Shown: positions 9,886-18,993, counted from the stretch's first letter. The stretch: DNA of 64,000 bases from Ignatzschineria rhizosphaerae (GCF_022655595.1 NZ_CP093379.1:1484501-1548500); one strand, 5' to 3'. The notes: a model not told the origin generated them from the letters alone. Translations and numbers: made by a program.

Positions 9886-10308
9886 ATCATCATCTTATAA
9901 TGAAGGATATATCTAGATTCTGCACTCATTAAAAATTATTGTAAATAACCATAACCGCCCTAAAGAGGGAGGTAATTATCTCATATTATTTACTTTTTTG
10001 GCTTTTAAATTCTACCTGATCAGCAAAAAAACTAATACCTTGCCATCAAAATAGCTATAAACCTCTTATTATTAAGTAATGAATCATATATAAAAAAAAC
10101 TTTATTTACAATACAGTTACACATTTTATTATTTTATATCTTAAATTTAAATTAAATTATCCTAACTTGTACTATGAGAAATTGGATTATGATTTACCAA
10201 AATTTCATGTTGTACCTGCATTCCCCCTTCCCCTTTTATGGTATCATTCCCCTCTTCACTAAGACTTCTTTCCCTCTAACTTCTAAGCAGATTATTAATT
10301 ACTGATTT
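9886..10308 (+). other. Divergent AT-rich intergenic region, capsule operon and dnaE
   Basis: This 423-bp gap separates the divergent kpsS and dnaE genes and must hold promoters for both. It is very A/T-rich (9990-10190), with a pyrimidine-rich tract at 10215-10290 just ahead of dnaE. No confident -35/-10 pair or known operator was found. An ops-like GGCGGT lies on the minus strand at 9954-9959 and is listed separately. Confidence 0.6.
9948..9959 (-). promoter_or_regulatory. Possible ops-like (RfaH) element in the capsule leader
   Basis: On the minus strand about 70 bases before kpsS the sequence reads GGCGGTTATGGT. The first six bases match the ops element GGCGGTAGCGTG, with 7 of 12 matches overall. 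It is preceded by a small CCTCTTTAGG hairpin. Long surface-polysaccharide operons often use ops/RfaH antitermination, but the match is partial and no JUMPStart context is clear. Confidence 0.25.
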
Positions 10309-13300
10309 ATGACTTTTACACACTTTAATCTTCATACTGAATTCTCCCTTGTGGATGGGATTATTCGCATTAAGCCTCTCTTTGCTAAACTAAAAGAGAT
10401 GGGAATGAACGCTATTGCTTTAACAGATTTAGGTAATGAATTTGGCGCAATTAAATTTTACGAGACAGCAATAAAATCAGGCATCAAGCCAATATTTGGT
10501 GCCGACTGCTTAGTGATTAATGAAGAGGAAGAAGTTGGCAGAATTACTTTAATTGCCCAAAATTATGCAGGGTACCTTAATCTTTCTGAGCTCTTAAGCT
10601 ATGGTTATCGCTACCATCAGGTTCGCGGTATTCCTTATATTACACATGAGAAACTTCTAGAATACTCCGAAGGTTTAATAGTCATACTCTCCAAAGAGAG
10701 TCATTTTGGGCAAACACTCCTTAGCCAAGGAAGTGATAAGGCTATAGAGGTTCTACGAACCTTTTACACACCTTTTCTAGAAGATAGGCTCTATATTGGT
10801 ATCAAAAGAGTGGGCCAAGAAAATGATGAGCGTTTTATTCAAGAGAGCCTCCCAATTGCAGAATTACTCAATTTACCGCTTATTGCGCATAATGATGTTC
10901 GCTTTACAGAAGAAGCAGAGTTTGAAGCGCATGAGGTGAGAACCTGCATTCAATCTGGGCATACAATGCTTGACCCAAATCGCCCTAAAAACTACTCTCC
11001 ACAACAATATCTTCGCTCGCCACAAGAGATGGTAGAGCTTTTCAAAGATCTTCCTGAAGCAATTGAAAATAGTAAAGAGCTAGCAAAGCGTTGTACCGTC
11101 ACATTAACGCTCCATAAACCACAATTGCCGGCCTTCCCAATTCCTGAAGGCATGACGATTGAAGAATTCTTTAAATCAGAATCTTATAAAGGGCTTGAAG
11201 ATAGAATCGGGAAGCGAACCCCCGAAAATGATCATCCCACCTATTGGGATCGCCTTGAAACAGAGCTTAATGTTATTAATAACATGGGCTTTCCCGGCTA
11301 CTTCCTAATTGTTGCGGACTTTATTCAATGGGCAAAAGATAATGGGATTCCGGTAGGACCTGGCCGAGGTTCTGGTGCTGGCTCTCTTGTGGCTTGGGCA
11401 CTTAAAATCACCGATCTAGATCCACTACCTTACGATCTACTCTTTGAACGCTTCTTAAACCCTGAACGTGTATCAATGCCGGACTTCGATGTTGACTTCT
11501 GCATGGAAGGACGAGATCGCGTTATTGAATATGTTGCCAATACTTACGGGCGTGAAGCAGTATCACAAATTGCAACCCATGGTACCATGGCGGCAAAAGC
11601 GGTTATTCGAGATGTAGGCCGTGCGCTTGGTCATCCTTATGGATTTGTCGATCGCATTGCAAAACTCATCCCCATGGATTTAGGAATCACGCTGGAAAAA
11701 GCGATGATGCAAGAACCTGAGCTCCATGACCTTTATCATCAAGATGAAGAGGTCAAAATCCTCATGGATTATGCCCTACAGCTTGAAGGACTCTCTAAAT
11801 CAGTCGGACGGCATGCCGGCGGCGTTGTCATTGCCCCAACAAAACTGACAGATTTTTCCCCGCTTTATTGTGAGGAAGGCTCTAGCGCGCTTGTTACCCA
11901 ATATGATAAAGACGATATTGAAGCCGCTGGCCTTGTAAAGTTTGACTTCTTAGGCTTAAGAACACTCACGATCATTGATTGGGCACTTAAAAATATCGCT
12001 TATAATCGTGATTTAACGATCGATATTCAGAGCTTACCACTTGATGATAAGCCTACCTTTGATCTTCTAAAAGCCTGCCAAACAACTTCTGTTTTCCAGC
12101 TAGAATCACGCGGGATGAAAGATCTTCTTCGCCGCATGCAGCCTGATAACTTTGAAGATATTGTCGCGCTTGTGGCACTCTTTAGACCTGGGCCGCTTGA
12201 GTCTGGCATGGTTGAGGACTTTATCAACCGTAAACACGGACGTGAAGAAGTGATCTACCCATTTGATGAGCTAGAACCTGTTCTTAAACCCACTTATGGG
12301 GTTATTGTTTATCAAGAACAAGTTATGCAGATCTCCCAGATCATTGGGAATTATAGCCTTGGTGGCGCTGACTTACTGCGCCGAGCAATGGGTAAAAAGC
12401 TCCCCGAAGAGATGGAAAAGCAGCGTGGCCTCTTTATGGCAGGAGCTGAAACATTAGGCTTTGACTCTGAAAAAGCAGGTAACCTTTTTGACCTTATGGA
12501 GAAGTTTGCAGGCTATGGATTTAACAAATCTCACTCGGCAGCTTATGCCCTTCTCTCTTATCAAACCGCCTATTTAAAGCATCATTATCCACCAGAATTT
12601 ATGGCTGCAGTACTCTCTGCTGATCTTGATCACACTGATAAAATTATCATTATCATTGATGAAGTCAAAGAGATGAAGATTCCTATTATTCGCCCGAGTA
12701 TCAATGAATCTTTCTATAAGTTTACTGTTAACCGAGATGGCGCGATTATCTATGGCTTAGGAGCGCTAAAAGGTTATGGGCAAGCAGCGGCAATGCAGCT
12801 TATTGATGAGCGAGAGGCAAATGGTCCTTATCTTGACCTCTTTGATTTCTGCCGCAGAATTGATTTATCTAAAACCTCAAAACGTGCGATTGATATCCTC
12901 ATTCGTGCCGGCGCTTTAGACTGCTTAGATGATAGCATACAAACGGTTGCAGAGCGTGCTCATTATCGTGCAAAACTTCTTGCGACAATGACAGAAGCCA
13001 TTCGTTTAGCAGATCAGCACCATAAAAATGAAACTTCTGGTCAAGGCGATATTTTTGGTCTTTTTGATGATACACCGCAAGATGAGCCGCAATATACCTT
13101 ACAAGACTCACTGCCAATGACAGAAAATGAGTTACTGCATGCAGAAAAAGCGATGCTTGGCTTCTTCTTTACGGCGCACCCTGTCGATCAGTATCGTAAA
13201 GAGATTGAATCAGTTGTCACAACTTCTCTGACCACTTTAAAAGAGATGCCAGAGCCTCAATATCATTCACGAGGACATGATGATAGCGTTTTAATTGGTG

Positions 13301-13797
13301 GCTTAGTCACCTCCTTTTATACTCGCATCAGTAAAGCTGGTAACAAAATGTACTTTGTTGTTATTGATGATGGCAGATCACGCGCAGAACTTCGTCTTTT
13401 TGAAGATACGATAGAAGCCTTTGGTCAGCAGATTGAAACAGATACAATTCTCTTTATCCGTGGTGGCTATAACTGGGATTCCTTTAATAATAGTATGACC
13501 TTGCGTGTTAGCTCACTTCATTCACTTGAAGAGATTCGAGAAACTCATGCAAAATATATCTACCTTGAAAACCATCAATCTATTACCAAAAAGATAGTGC
13601 AAGATATCTTCAATAAGATGAAAAAGCACCAAAGCTCTGAGAAAGGACTACAGATTATCTTTAAATATAATGGAGAGAAAAGCTCTGGCGTAATGCAGAT
13701 GGAAAATCTTCGTATTATTCCTGATGAAGTGCTGTTAACTGCCTTAAAACAGCAATATCATGATTATATTCAAATCGGTGTCGGATATAATCAATAA
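10309..13797 (+). CDS. dnaE: DNA polymerase III alpha subunit
   Basis: The 1162-residue protein is the replicative polymerase of the C family. The PHP domain begins HFNLHTEFSLVDG (5-17). The palm carries the catalytic pair in PDFDVDF at 391-397 (Asp392 and Asp394), after GPGRGSGAGSLVAWAL. The fingers and helix-hairpin-helix region follow, and the C-terminus has an OB-fold (VLIGGLVTSFYTRISKAGNKM) and a tau-binding region. Length is normal for DnaE. The start ATG has little Shine-Dalgarno sequence, but the protein begins exactly where the family does. sfsA follows after 65 bp on the same strand, and no other replication gene is adjacent. Confidence 0.96.
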   Translation: MTFTHFNLHTEFSLVDGIIRIKPLFAKLKEMGMNAIALTDLGNEFGAIKFYETAIKSGIKPIFGADCLVINEEEEVGRITLIAQNYAGYLNLSELLSYGYRYHQVRGIPYITHEKLLEYSEGLIVILSKESHFGQTLLSQGSDKAIEVLRTFYTPFLEDRLYIGIKRVGQENDERFIQESLPIAELLNLPLIAHNDVRFTEEAEFEAHEVRTCIQSGHTMLDPNRPKNYSPQQYLRSPQEMVELFKDLPEAIENSKELAKRCTVTLTLHKPQLPAFPIPEGMTIEEFFKSESYKGLEDRIGKRTPENDHPTYWDRLETELNVINNMGFPGYFLIVADFIQWAKDNGIPVGPGRGSGAGSLVAWALKITDLDPLPYDLLFERFLNPERVSMPDFDVDFCMEGRDRVIEYVANTYGREAVSQIATHGTMAAKAVIRDVGRALGHPYGFVDRIAKLIPMDLGITLEKAMMQEPELHDLYHQDEEVKILMDYALQLEGLSKSVGRHAGGVVIAPTKLTDFSPLYCEEGSSALVTQYDKDDIEAAGLVKFDFLGLRTLTIIDWALKNIAYNRDLTIDIQSLPLDDKPTFDLLKACQTTSVFQLESRGMKDLLRRMQPDNFEDIVALVALFRPGPLESGMVEDFINRKHGREEVIYPFDELEPVLKPTYGVIVYQEQVMQISQIIGNYSLGGADLLRRAMGKKLPEEMEKQRGLFMAGAETLGFDSEKAGNLFDLMEKFAGYGFNKSHSAAYALLSYQTAYLKHHYPPEFMAAVLSADLDHTDKIIIIIDEVKEMKIPIIRPSINESFYKFTVNRDGAIIYGLGALKGYGQAAAMQLIDEREANGPYLDLFDFCRRIDLSKTSKRAIDILIRAGALDCLDDSIQTVAERAHYRAKLLATMTEAIRLADQHHKNETSGQGDIFGLFDDTPQDEPQYTLQDSLPMTENELLHAEKAMLGFFFTAHPVDQYRKEIESVVTTSLTTLKEMPEPQYHSRGHDDSVLIGGLVTSFYTRISKAGNKMYFVVIDDGRSRAELRLFEDTIEAFGQQIETDTILFIRGGYNWDSFNNSMTLRVSSLHSLEEIRETHAKYIYLENHQSITKKIVQDIFNKMKKHQSSEKGLQIIFKYNGEKSSGVMQMENLRIIPDEVLLTALKQQYHDYIQIGVGYNQ

Positions 13798-13862
13798 TTT
13801 TTTATAGGCTTAAGGTACCCATTAAAGTAATCTTAAGCCACTTTTTCAAAGGTCATTCCTTT

Positions 13863-14582
13863 ATGAAATTTAATCCCCCTTTGCAGCAAGGTAAGCTCAT
13901 TAAGCGTTATCGCCGGTTTCTCACCGATATTGAAACAACAACGGGGGAGACAATGACCATTCATTGCCCGAATACGGGTTCGATGCTAAATTGCCTACTC
14001 CCAGAGAGTGATCTTTGGTATGAAGCCTCACAATATCCTCATCGAAAAACAAAAGGAACTTGGGTAATTGCAACTACACCTTTTGTGCGCCTTGCAAATG
14101 TGAATACACATTTAGCTAATCGCCTTATTGAAGAAGCGCTTGAAAATGGAACGATCAATCTAGGCTTGCCTTATAACAAACTACAAAGAGAAGTAAAATA
14201 TGGTAATGAAAATTCCCGTATTGATATCCGTCTTACCCATTTAACACCCGATAGTGAAAGCTTTACTTATATTGAAGTGAAAAGCGTCACACTCGGATTT
14301 AAAGATTCCGATATTGCAGCTTTTCCAGATGCTGTCACGACTCGCGGCACAAAACATCTTCGAGAGCTTACAGAGCTTGCTAAAAATGGTACTAACGCCG
14401 TTCTTATTTACTGCGTTAACCTTGAAGGAATTACAGGCGTTCGTCCTGCTGATGAAATTGATGCTGAATATGGCAAGGCCCTAAGAGTCGCTGCAAAAAA
14501 TGGTGTCAAAATCCTAGCTTTTGCAACATCCATTACGCCGAATGAAATTAAAATCACCCACGAAATTCCGGTACTTTTATAA
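13863..14582 (+). CDS. sfsA: SfsA-family DNA/RNA-binding nuclease-fold protein
   Basis: The 239-residue protein matches SfsA across its length: FNPPLQQGKLIKRYRRFL at the N-terminus, HCPNTGSMLNCL, the nuclease-like TYIEVKSVTLG and FPDAVTTRGTKHLREL. In E. coli SfsA was linked to maltose gene expression and binds DNA. The fold is that of a restriction-endonuclease-like domain, but the role is poorly settled. It lies 65 bp after dnaE and is closed by the hairpin at 14596-14630, which is shared with the oppositely directed sRNA. Confidence 0.92.
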   Translation: MKFNPPLQQGKLIKRYRRFLTDIETTTGETMTIHCPNTGSMLNCLLPESDLWYEASQYPHRKTKGTWVIATTPFVRLANVNTHLANRLIEEALENGTINLGLPYNKLQREVKYGNENSRIDIRLTHLTPDSESFTYIEVKSVTLGFKDSDIAAFPDAVTTRGTKHLRELTELAKNGTNAVLIYCVNLEGITGVRPADEIDAEYGKALRVAAKNGVKILAFATSITPNEIKITHEIPVLL

Positions 14583-14594
14583 ATTTTAGACACA

Positions 14595-14775
14595 AAAAAG
14601 CCAGCATCGCTCCATACTTTGCTGGCTTTTCCACGATAATCCCTTATCGTTTTTGGTCTTCATGCCCGAGCTTCCCTATCTTCGAGTATCCTACTCTTTC
14701 CTGTAAAGGCGTTCCCTTCCTAACCTCCTGTACAAGATTTCCTTGCTATGTGTATCCCTACTACATCCATGTGAA
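14595..14775 (-). ncRNA. CsrB/RsmY-type CsrA-sequestering small RNA (candidate)
   Basis: On the minus strand between tusA and sfsA there are 12 GGA triplets in about 160 bases (seen as TCC at 14611, 14630, 14640, 14673, 14689, 14699, 14713, 14718, 14726, 14740, 14755 and 14766). Several sit in exact hairpin loops: ACGATAA-GGGA-TTATCGT, GAGTA-GGA-TACTC and GTA-GGGA-TAC. One site, ACATGGATGT, is nearly the CsrA consensus ACARGGAUGU. The RNA ends in a strong terminator with six T. A -10-like TATTTA at 14781-14786 puts the 5' end near 14775, giving about 180 nt. GGA-loop arrays with a terminator are the hallmark of RNAs that titrate CsrA/RsmA. There is no plausible coding frame. The exact 5' end is inferred. 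Confidence 0.82.
14596..14630. terminator. Bidirectional Rho-independent terminator, sfsA and sRNA
   Basis: AAAAGCCAGCA and TGCTGGCTTTT form an 11-bp stem around a 13-base loop. On the plus strand four T follow, closing sfsA. On the minus strand a run of six T follows the stem, making it the better terminator for the GGA-rich RNA. Confidence 0.85.
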
Positions 14776-14851
14776 TCTGTTAAATAATAGCTCGTTCTAT
14801 AAAACAAAGGTGAAGAATATAAGATCTCTATAAGTTAGCTGTCTTCTCACT

Positions 14852-14869
14852 ATAAACTATAGTTTATAA
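14852..14869. promoter_or_regulatory. 18-bp perfect palindrome upstream of the sRNA
   Basis: TATAAACTATAGTTTATA is a perfect palindrome about 77-94 bases upstream of the inferred sRNA start. Its architecture (6-bp half-sites around a 6-bp centre with AT in the middle) matches the GacA/UvrY box form TGTAAG-N6-CTTACA, with 8 of 12 half-site bases equal. It could instead serve tusA. The function is inferred. Confidence 0.45.
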
Positions 14870-14938
14870 AAACAATAGCTTAAACAATCATTAATAGAGA
14901 AAATATTTCAAATATATTTAAAACATATTTAGAGTATA

Positions 14939-15166
14939 TTAATTTTTTACGATCGTGATCGCCCATGCAGCGTCCCCAATCTGCTCATAATTTGTAACTT
15001 CATGCCCAGCCTCTGCGGCCCATCTTGGGATTGCCTCTGTTCCTTGTGTGCAATCAAACTCTATCTTTAAAGCATCACCTACTTCTAAAGTTGCCATCTT
15101 CTCTTTTGCTTCAATAAGCGGGAAAGGACAAACTAACCCCAAAGACTTTAATTCATAAACTGCCAT
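14939..15166 (-). CDS. tusA: TusA-family sulfurtransferase
   Basis: The 75-residue protein has the TusA/SirA fold signature GLVCPFPLIEAK, with the persulfide-carrying Cys13 followed by Pro-Phe-Pro. It would accept and pass on sulfane sulfur in the cytosol. It lies downstream of a YeeE/YedE transporter on the same strand. That pairing is common and points to uptake of thiosulfate-type sulfur and relay to TusA, rather than to the tRNA-thiolation TusA of E. coli. It could therefore be the YeeD-like paralogue. Confidence 0.85.
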   Translation of the reverse strand: MAVYELKSLGLVCPFPLIEAKEKMATLEVGDALKIEFDCTQGTEAIPRWAAEAGHEVTNYEQIGDAAWAITIVKN

Positions 15167-15276
15167 ATTTCATTCCCTTCTTTTACAAAGATTATTTAAT
15201 TTTTAATAATGTCGTTAACTAAAACGCCCCATTCATTGGTTCTTGATGTTTGATGTTTGATTTAGTCATCATGCTT

Positions 15277-15366
15277 TATAGTGAATTCGGTTTAATAAAG
15301 ACGCCTGTATTTCTCATAACCGATGCGCCGGCAATTAGATTCAGCCACTTTTAAACTAACTTAACT
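15277..15366. repeat. Short copy of the MITE-like intergenic repeat
   Basis: It begins TATAGTGAATTCGGTTTAA and ends with a worn TTAAACTAACTTAACTA. Inside it carries the family block CATAACCGATGCGCCGGCAA. At 90 bp it is an internally deleted copy, lying between the YeeE/YedE gene and tusA. Confidence 0.65.
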
Positions 15367-15446
15367 AGAAATTCTCTTCTCACTCTTTAATAGTCAAAAG
15401 AGAATCCCCTTAAAACTAAGCCATAAAGCTAAATCACAAAGCTAAA

Positions 15447-16496
15447 TCACAACGAGGCAACAGCTACTGATGTTTTAGTAACTCGGCGAGGTCTTACATA
15501 GATAAAGTAAGAAGCGATCCAAACTCCTATAATTGTAAATGAGAGCCCAATCCAACCTTTCCAAGCCATAATGGAAGTATTCGTTAAGCCATTTCCAATC
15601 GTACAACCACCTGCTAAACTTGCGCCAACCCCCATAATTACGCCACCAATCACGCTTGAAATAATAATATTATGACTTGGTACACGCCATTTGAACTCCC
15701 TACTACCTTTTGCCGCAATAAAAGAGCCAATAAAGATTCCAAGCACTAAAAAGACGCCCCAATCAATCAGCCCTAAATCCCCTGTGGCTAAAAACTGAAT
15801 AATATTTGCGGAAGGCGTTGTAATACCTAGTCCACTATTTCTACCTGTCATCGAGCTTAAAGGCCAAGCGGCTAATGCAATAACGCCAATCACCGCACCT
15901 GCAACAAAAGGATGCCAACGCTTTTCAAATAAAAGATGCAAAATGCCGGTACGCTTTGCAGGCAATGAAGGAATTACCACTTTAGGTTTACGAAGATGCT
16001 TCCATACTAAAAATGCCGTAATAATCACTAACAAAAGCACTAAGATACCTTGCTCAACTCCTAAAGTTTGCGCCATAGAATCATTAATAACACCTATTTG
16101 AGCCACCTCATTTTGCAGCCCTGATAACGCCCCATATTTTGTAACGGCTGCAAAAATCATATAAAAAATTAAGGCAATCCAACTACCGATTAATCCTTCC
16201 GCTGCGCGGTACCATGTTCCAGTTGCGCATCCTCCCGCTAATACGATGCCAATACCGAATAAAAGACTGCCGCCAATAGATCCTAATAAAGAGATTGATC
16301 CTGTTGAGATTGTTAAATAATCGCCTTTTACTAATAAAAATACGCCAACAGCCTGCACTGATATAGCAATCAAAAAGGCATAAAGCATCGTAAAGCTCTT
16401 AGCAAGGTAAATATCCCGAAAACCGCCGGTCATACAAAATCTTGCACGTTGCAAAATAAACCCCAGTAAAGCCCCTACCAACAATCCTGTAATCAT
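15447..16496 (-). CDS. YeeE/YedE-family thiosulfate-type sulfur transporter
   Basis: The 349-residue membrane protein has about nine or more hydrophobic segments. It carries the repeated glycine/cysteine motifs of the family: RARFCMTGGFRD near residue 17, GGCATGTWYRAAEG in the middle and SLAGGCTIGNGL near the C-terminus. In TsuA-type members these cysteines line the path for thiosulfate. It is followed on the same strand by tusA after about 280 bp holding a repeat copy, so the two genes may not share a transcript, but they very likely share a pathway. Confidence 0.88.
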   Translation of the reverse strand: MITGLLVGALLGFILQRARFCMTGGFRDIYLAKSFTMLYAFLIAISVQAVGVFLLVKGDYLTISTGSISLLGSIGGSLLFGIGIVLAGGCATGTWYRAAEGLIGSWIALIFYMIFAAVTKYGALSGLQNEVAQIGVINDSMAQTLGVEQGILVLLLVIITAFLVWKHLRKPKVVIPSLPAKRTGILHLLFEKRWHPFVAGAVIGVIALAAWPLSSMTGRNSGLGITTPSANIIQFLATGDLGLIDWGVFLVLGIFIGSFIAAKGSREFKWRVPSHNIIISSVIGGVIMGVGASLAGGCTIGNGLTNTSIMAWKGWIGLSFTIIGVWIASYFIYVRPRRVTKTSVAVASL

Positions 16497-16876
16497 CTTA
16501 TCCCTGCCATTTCCTTATAAAGAACGACCTATATATCTAGAGGTCTCTAGATTTCCCCACCTATTTTTTACACTTAAAACATACTTAAATTATATGTCTA
16601 ATATAATTTGTATCTCTATTATTAACATAGTCTCTCAAAAAGGCAACCAAATTTGCCATGAGGTTCTTTCAATCAAAAATTAATCAATAGCTTAAAAAAT
16701 ATTTACACATATCCCAAAAGCCCAGATTACTTAGCTTTATTAAAAACTTACGAGGGTAATTTTTTAAAATGTAATTTTAAAGCAACAAAAAAAGGAGCTA
16801 ATAAGCTCCTTTTATAAAATCCTTTTTCAAGATCAATAACTATTCCATAGAAGAGTCTACGCTTTATCTGTTTATC
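16497..16876 (-). other. Intergenic region between apt and the sulfur transporter
   Basis: The 380-bp AT-rich gap lies upstream of the YeeE/YedE gene and downstream of apt. The apt terminator is at 16790-16813. The remainder should hold the transporter promoter, but no clear box was seen. Confidence 0.5.
16790..16813 (-). terminator. Rho-independent terminator of apt
   Basis: AAAAGGAGCT and AGCTCCTTTT form a 10-bp stem around an AATA loop, with further A on one flank and T on the other. It is symmetrical enough to act both ways and lies about 65 bases after the apt stop. Confidence 0.85.
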
Positions 16877-17395
16877 TTAATCCTCATACGTTAATAAGGA
16901 TTCTACTTTATACTGATCTAACACTTGAGGCTCATGCAGATAAAGAAGATCTGCTAAGAAACAGATACCTTCGACACTTGCATTCTCTTTTTCTACCATC
17001 TGAATAATAGCTTTAATAGTGCCCCCCGTTGCTAAAACATCATCAAGGATTACAACCTTATCATCGGGATGTACATCGCCTTTATGCATCTCTTGGAAGT
17101 TATTACCATACTCTAATGAGTAAGCTACTTTATGACACTCACGAGGGAGCTTTCCTGGTTTACGGACTAACACTAAACGGATCCCTGTATTAAAAGCAAC
17201 CGGCGCTGCAAAAATAAAGCCACGAGCTTCAGGCGCGACAATCACGGTTGCTCCGCAAGATTTTACAAATTCACTCATCTTCTCAATGGTATAGCGATAA
17301 GCTGCAACATCATTGAGTAGGGGCGTGACATCTTTAAAATCAACACCTTCTGCCGGAAAATCTTTAATACGTGCAATATAATCTTTTAAATCCAT
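16877..17395 (-). CDS. apt: Adenine phosphoribosyltransferase
   Basis: The 172-residue purine-salvage enzyme makes AMP from adenine and PRPP. It has the type-I PRTase PRPP loop VVILDDVLATGGT at about 114-126, and the family segments VAPEARGFIF and RKPGKLP. I chose the Met at 17395 (MDLKDYIARI) because AGGA sits six bases upstream. An in-frame ATG seven codons earlier (17416) has no ribosome site. It is a monocistronic unit closed by a strong terminator. Confidence 0.93.
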   Translation of the reverse strand: MDLKDYIARIKDFPAEGVDFKDVTPLLNDVAAYRYTIEKMSEFVKSCGATVIVAPEARGFIFAAPVAFNTGIRLVLVRKPGKLPRECHKVAYSLEYGNNFQEMHKGDVHPDDKVVILDDVLATGGTIKAIIQMVEKENASVEGICFLADLLYLHEPQVLDQYKVESLLTYED

Positions 17396-17650
17396 GTCAG
17401 TTCCTAACGAATTCATTAAAACGAAAATTATACCACTCTTCCCTCATTTCGTCCTTTCTTCCTTATTTTCTCCATTTAAAAATTAAAGCGCTTTTTCCTA
17501 CCTTTACCCTCATTTCTGCTCTACACTTTTAGCTTAAAGTCGAAATCAACTTCACTTTTCAAAGAGTAAAATCTCCATCACCTCCTATAATCTGTTTTAA
17601 TAAGGGAGATTATTGTTCGGGCTAATTTCAGGAAAAGGATCAAAATAACA

Positions 17651-18568
17651 ATGAAGAAAAGACATCAAATCCTCTGCTTTGGTGAAATCTTGTGGGATAT
17701 CTTTCATGAAAAGGATCAGACATGGCAAGTTTTAGGCGGTGCACCTAGCAATCTTTGTTATTTTTTCAATGCACTAGGGGAATCTGCGCAGCTGATCTCA
17801 CAAGTGGGAAATGATGAATTAGGAGATAAAGCACTAATGCAACTTGAGAAACTCAATATCCCCTATCATATTATTCAAAGTGATCTGCCTACCGGCAAGG
17901 TTGATATCACGATAGAAAATCAAGAACCACAGTATCAATTTAATGAACCGGCTGCTTGGGATTCTATTCCCTATACTGAAAATACAAGCCATATTGGGAA
18001 ATCTGCAGATATTATTGCCTTTGGCTCATTAGCACAGCGTTATGAAGGCAATAATAGTAGTTTTGCGACTTTAAAGCAGATTTTAGCAAGTAATACTGAT
18101 GCAATACGCTTTCTTGATTTAAATCTTAGAGCACCCCATTTTACGGAGAAACGTATTTTAGAACTTCTCTCGCTTGCGGACATTCTTAAAATCAATGAAG
18201 AGGAGTTTAAATATCTCAAACAACTCTTTTCGCTAGAAAAGCTCTCAACTCGCGATGCGCTTTATCAACTTATCATCATGCTTAAGCTCAATTTTATCAT
18301 TCTCACATTAGGAGCGAATGGCAGTATCGTCATGAGCGAAACAGATTATTCGGCAAAAAGTATTCAAAAAGCAGAAATCAAAGATACTGTTGGTGCCGGG
18401 GATAGCTTCTCTGCAGCATTTTTAACAGCGCTCAATCATGGCGCTAATTTTGCCACATCGCACCATTTTGCCAATCAATTTAGTAGTTATATCTGTACGC
18501 AAAAAGGGGCTTTTGTTCCCATCCCAAGTAAATTTAAAGCACAGCTGACAACATTTTCTGCCTGGTAA
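17651..18568 (+). CDS. PfkB-family sugar kinase, probably fructokinase
   Basis: The 305-residue ribokinase-fold protein has an N-terminal LCFGEILWDIF, the substrate/lid motif LGGAPSNLCYFFNALG and the C-terminal PfkB signature DTVGAGDSFSAAFL with catalytic Asp251. The GEILWD start is common in bacterial fructokinases, but closely related kinases use other sugars, so the substrate is an inference. A GGAAAAGGAT ribosome site precedes the ATG. No sugar transporter is adjacent. Confidence 0.82.
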   Translation: MKKRHQILCFGEILWDIFHEKDQTWQVLGGAPSNLCYFFNALGESAQLISQVGNDELGDKALMQLEKLNIPYHIIQSDLPTGKVDITIENQEPQYQFNEPAAWDSIPYTENTSHIGKSADIIAFGSLAQRYEGNNSSFATLKQILASNTDAIRFLDLNLRAPHFTEKRILELLSLADILKINEEEFKYLKQLFSLEKLSTRDALYQLIIMLKLNFIILTLGANGSIVMSETDYSAKSIQKAEIKDTVGAGDSFSAAFLTALNHGANFATSHHFANQFSSYICTQKGAFVPIPSKFKAQLTTFSAW

Positions 18569-18596
18569 CTAATGATCTTGTTAAATAACTGATGGG

Positions 18597-18803
18597 CTAA
18601 ACTAACTCAATATACTTTAGCTCATCTGCCGTTAAACTCTCATACCAATCATCACCAAATAATTCAGCAGGATGTTGGGAACGCTCAGAACCATTACCGC
18701 ACATCATCTTATTCCACGCACAAAGACGATCACAACCCCAACAGATTCTCTCTGGGTGCTTAGGATTTTTAGGAATTCGCTGCTTTTTTGTTAAATCACG
18801 CAT
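18597..18803 (-). CDS. DUF3079 family small cysteine-rich protein
   Basis: The 68-residue protein (from Met at 18803) carries the conserved DUF3079 core IPKNPKHPERICWGCDRLC followed by CGNGSERSQHPAELFGDDW. Cysteines at 21, 24, 28 and 35 could bind a metal. The role is unknown. I prefer this start over one five codons upstream because GGAGGT sits seven bases before it. It is convergent with the sugar kinase gene. Confidence 0.85.
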   Translation of the reverse strand: MRDLTKKQRIPKNPKHPERICWGCDRLCAWNKMMCGNGSERSQHPAELFGDDWYESLTADELKYIELV

Positions 18804-18915
18804 AAACAACACCTCCATTTGATTTTAAGCGTTAATCATTCTAGCCTTTCATCATGCCATAATTTACCGTCTCTAAAAGTTTTGAATAGAGAGAAAATGA
18901 TGTTTATCAAGATTT

Positions 18916-18993
18916 CTAGGCGATTTCGTTTAAGAAGTCCTGTTTTAAAAGTACAGTATCAAACCTGCTTGCACGATGCCAGATAGAACGACT
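18916..18993. repeat. Half copy of the MITE-like repeat
   Basis: It matches the reverse-oriented left half of the family: GCGATTTCGTTTAAGAAGTC, then TTTTAAAAGTACAGTATC and TGATGCCnGATAGAAC-like sequence. The right half is missing. It lies between the DUF3079 gene and lipA. Confidence 0.55.
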
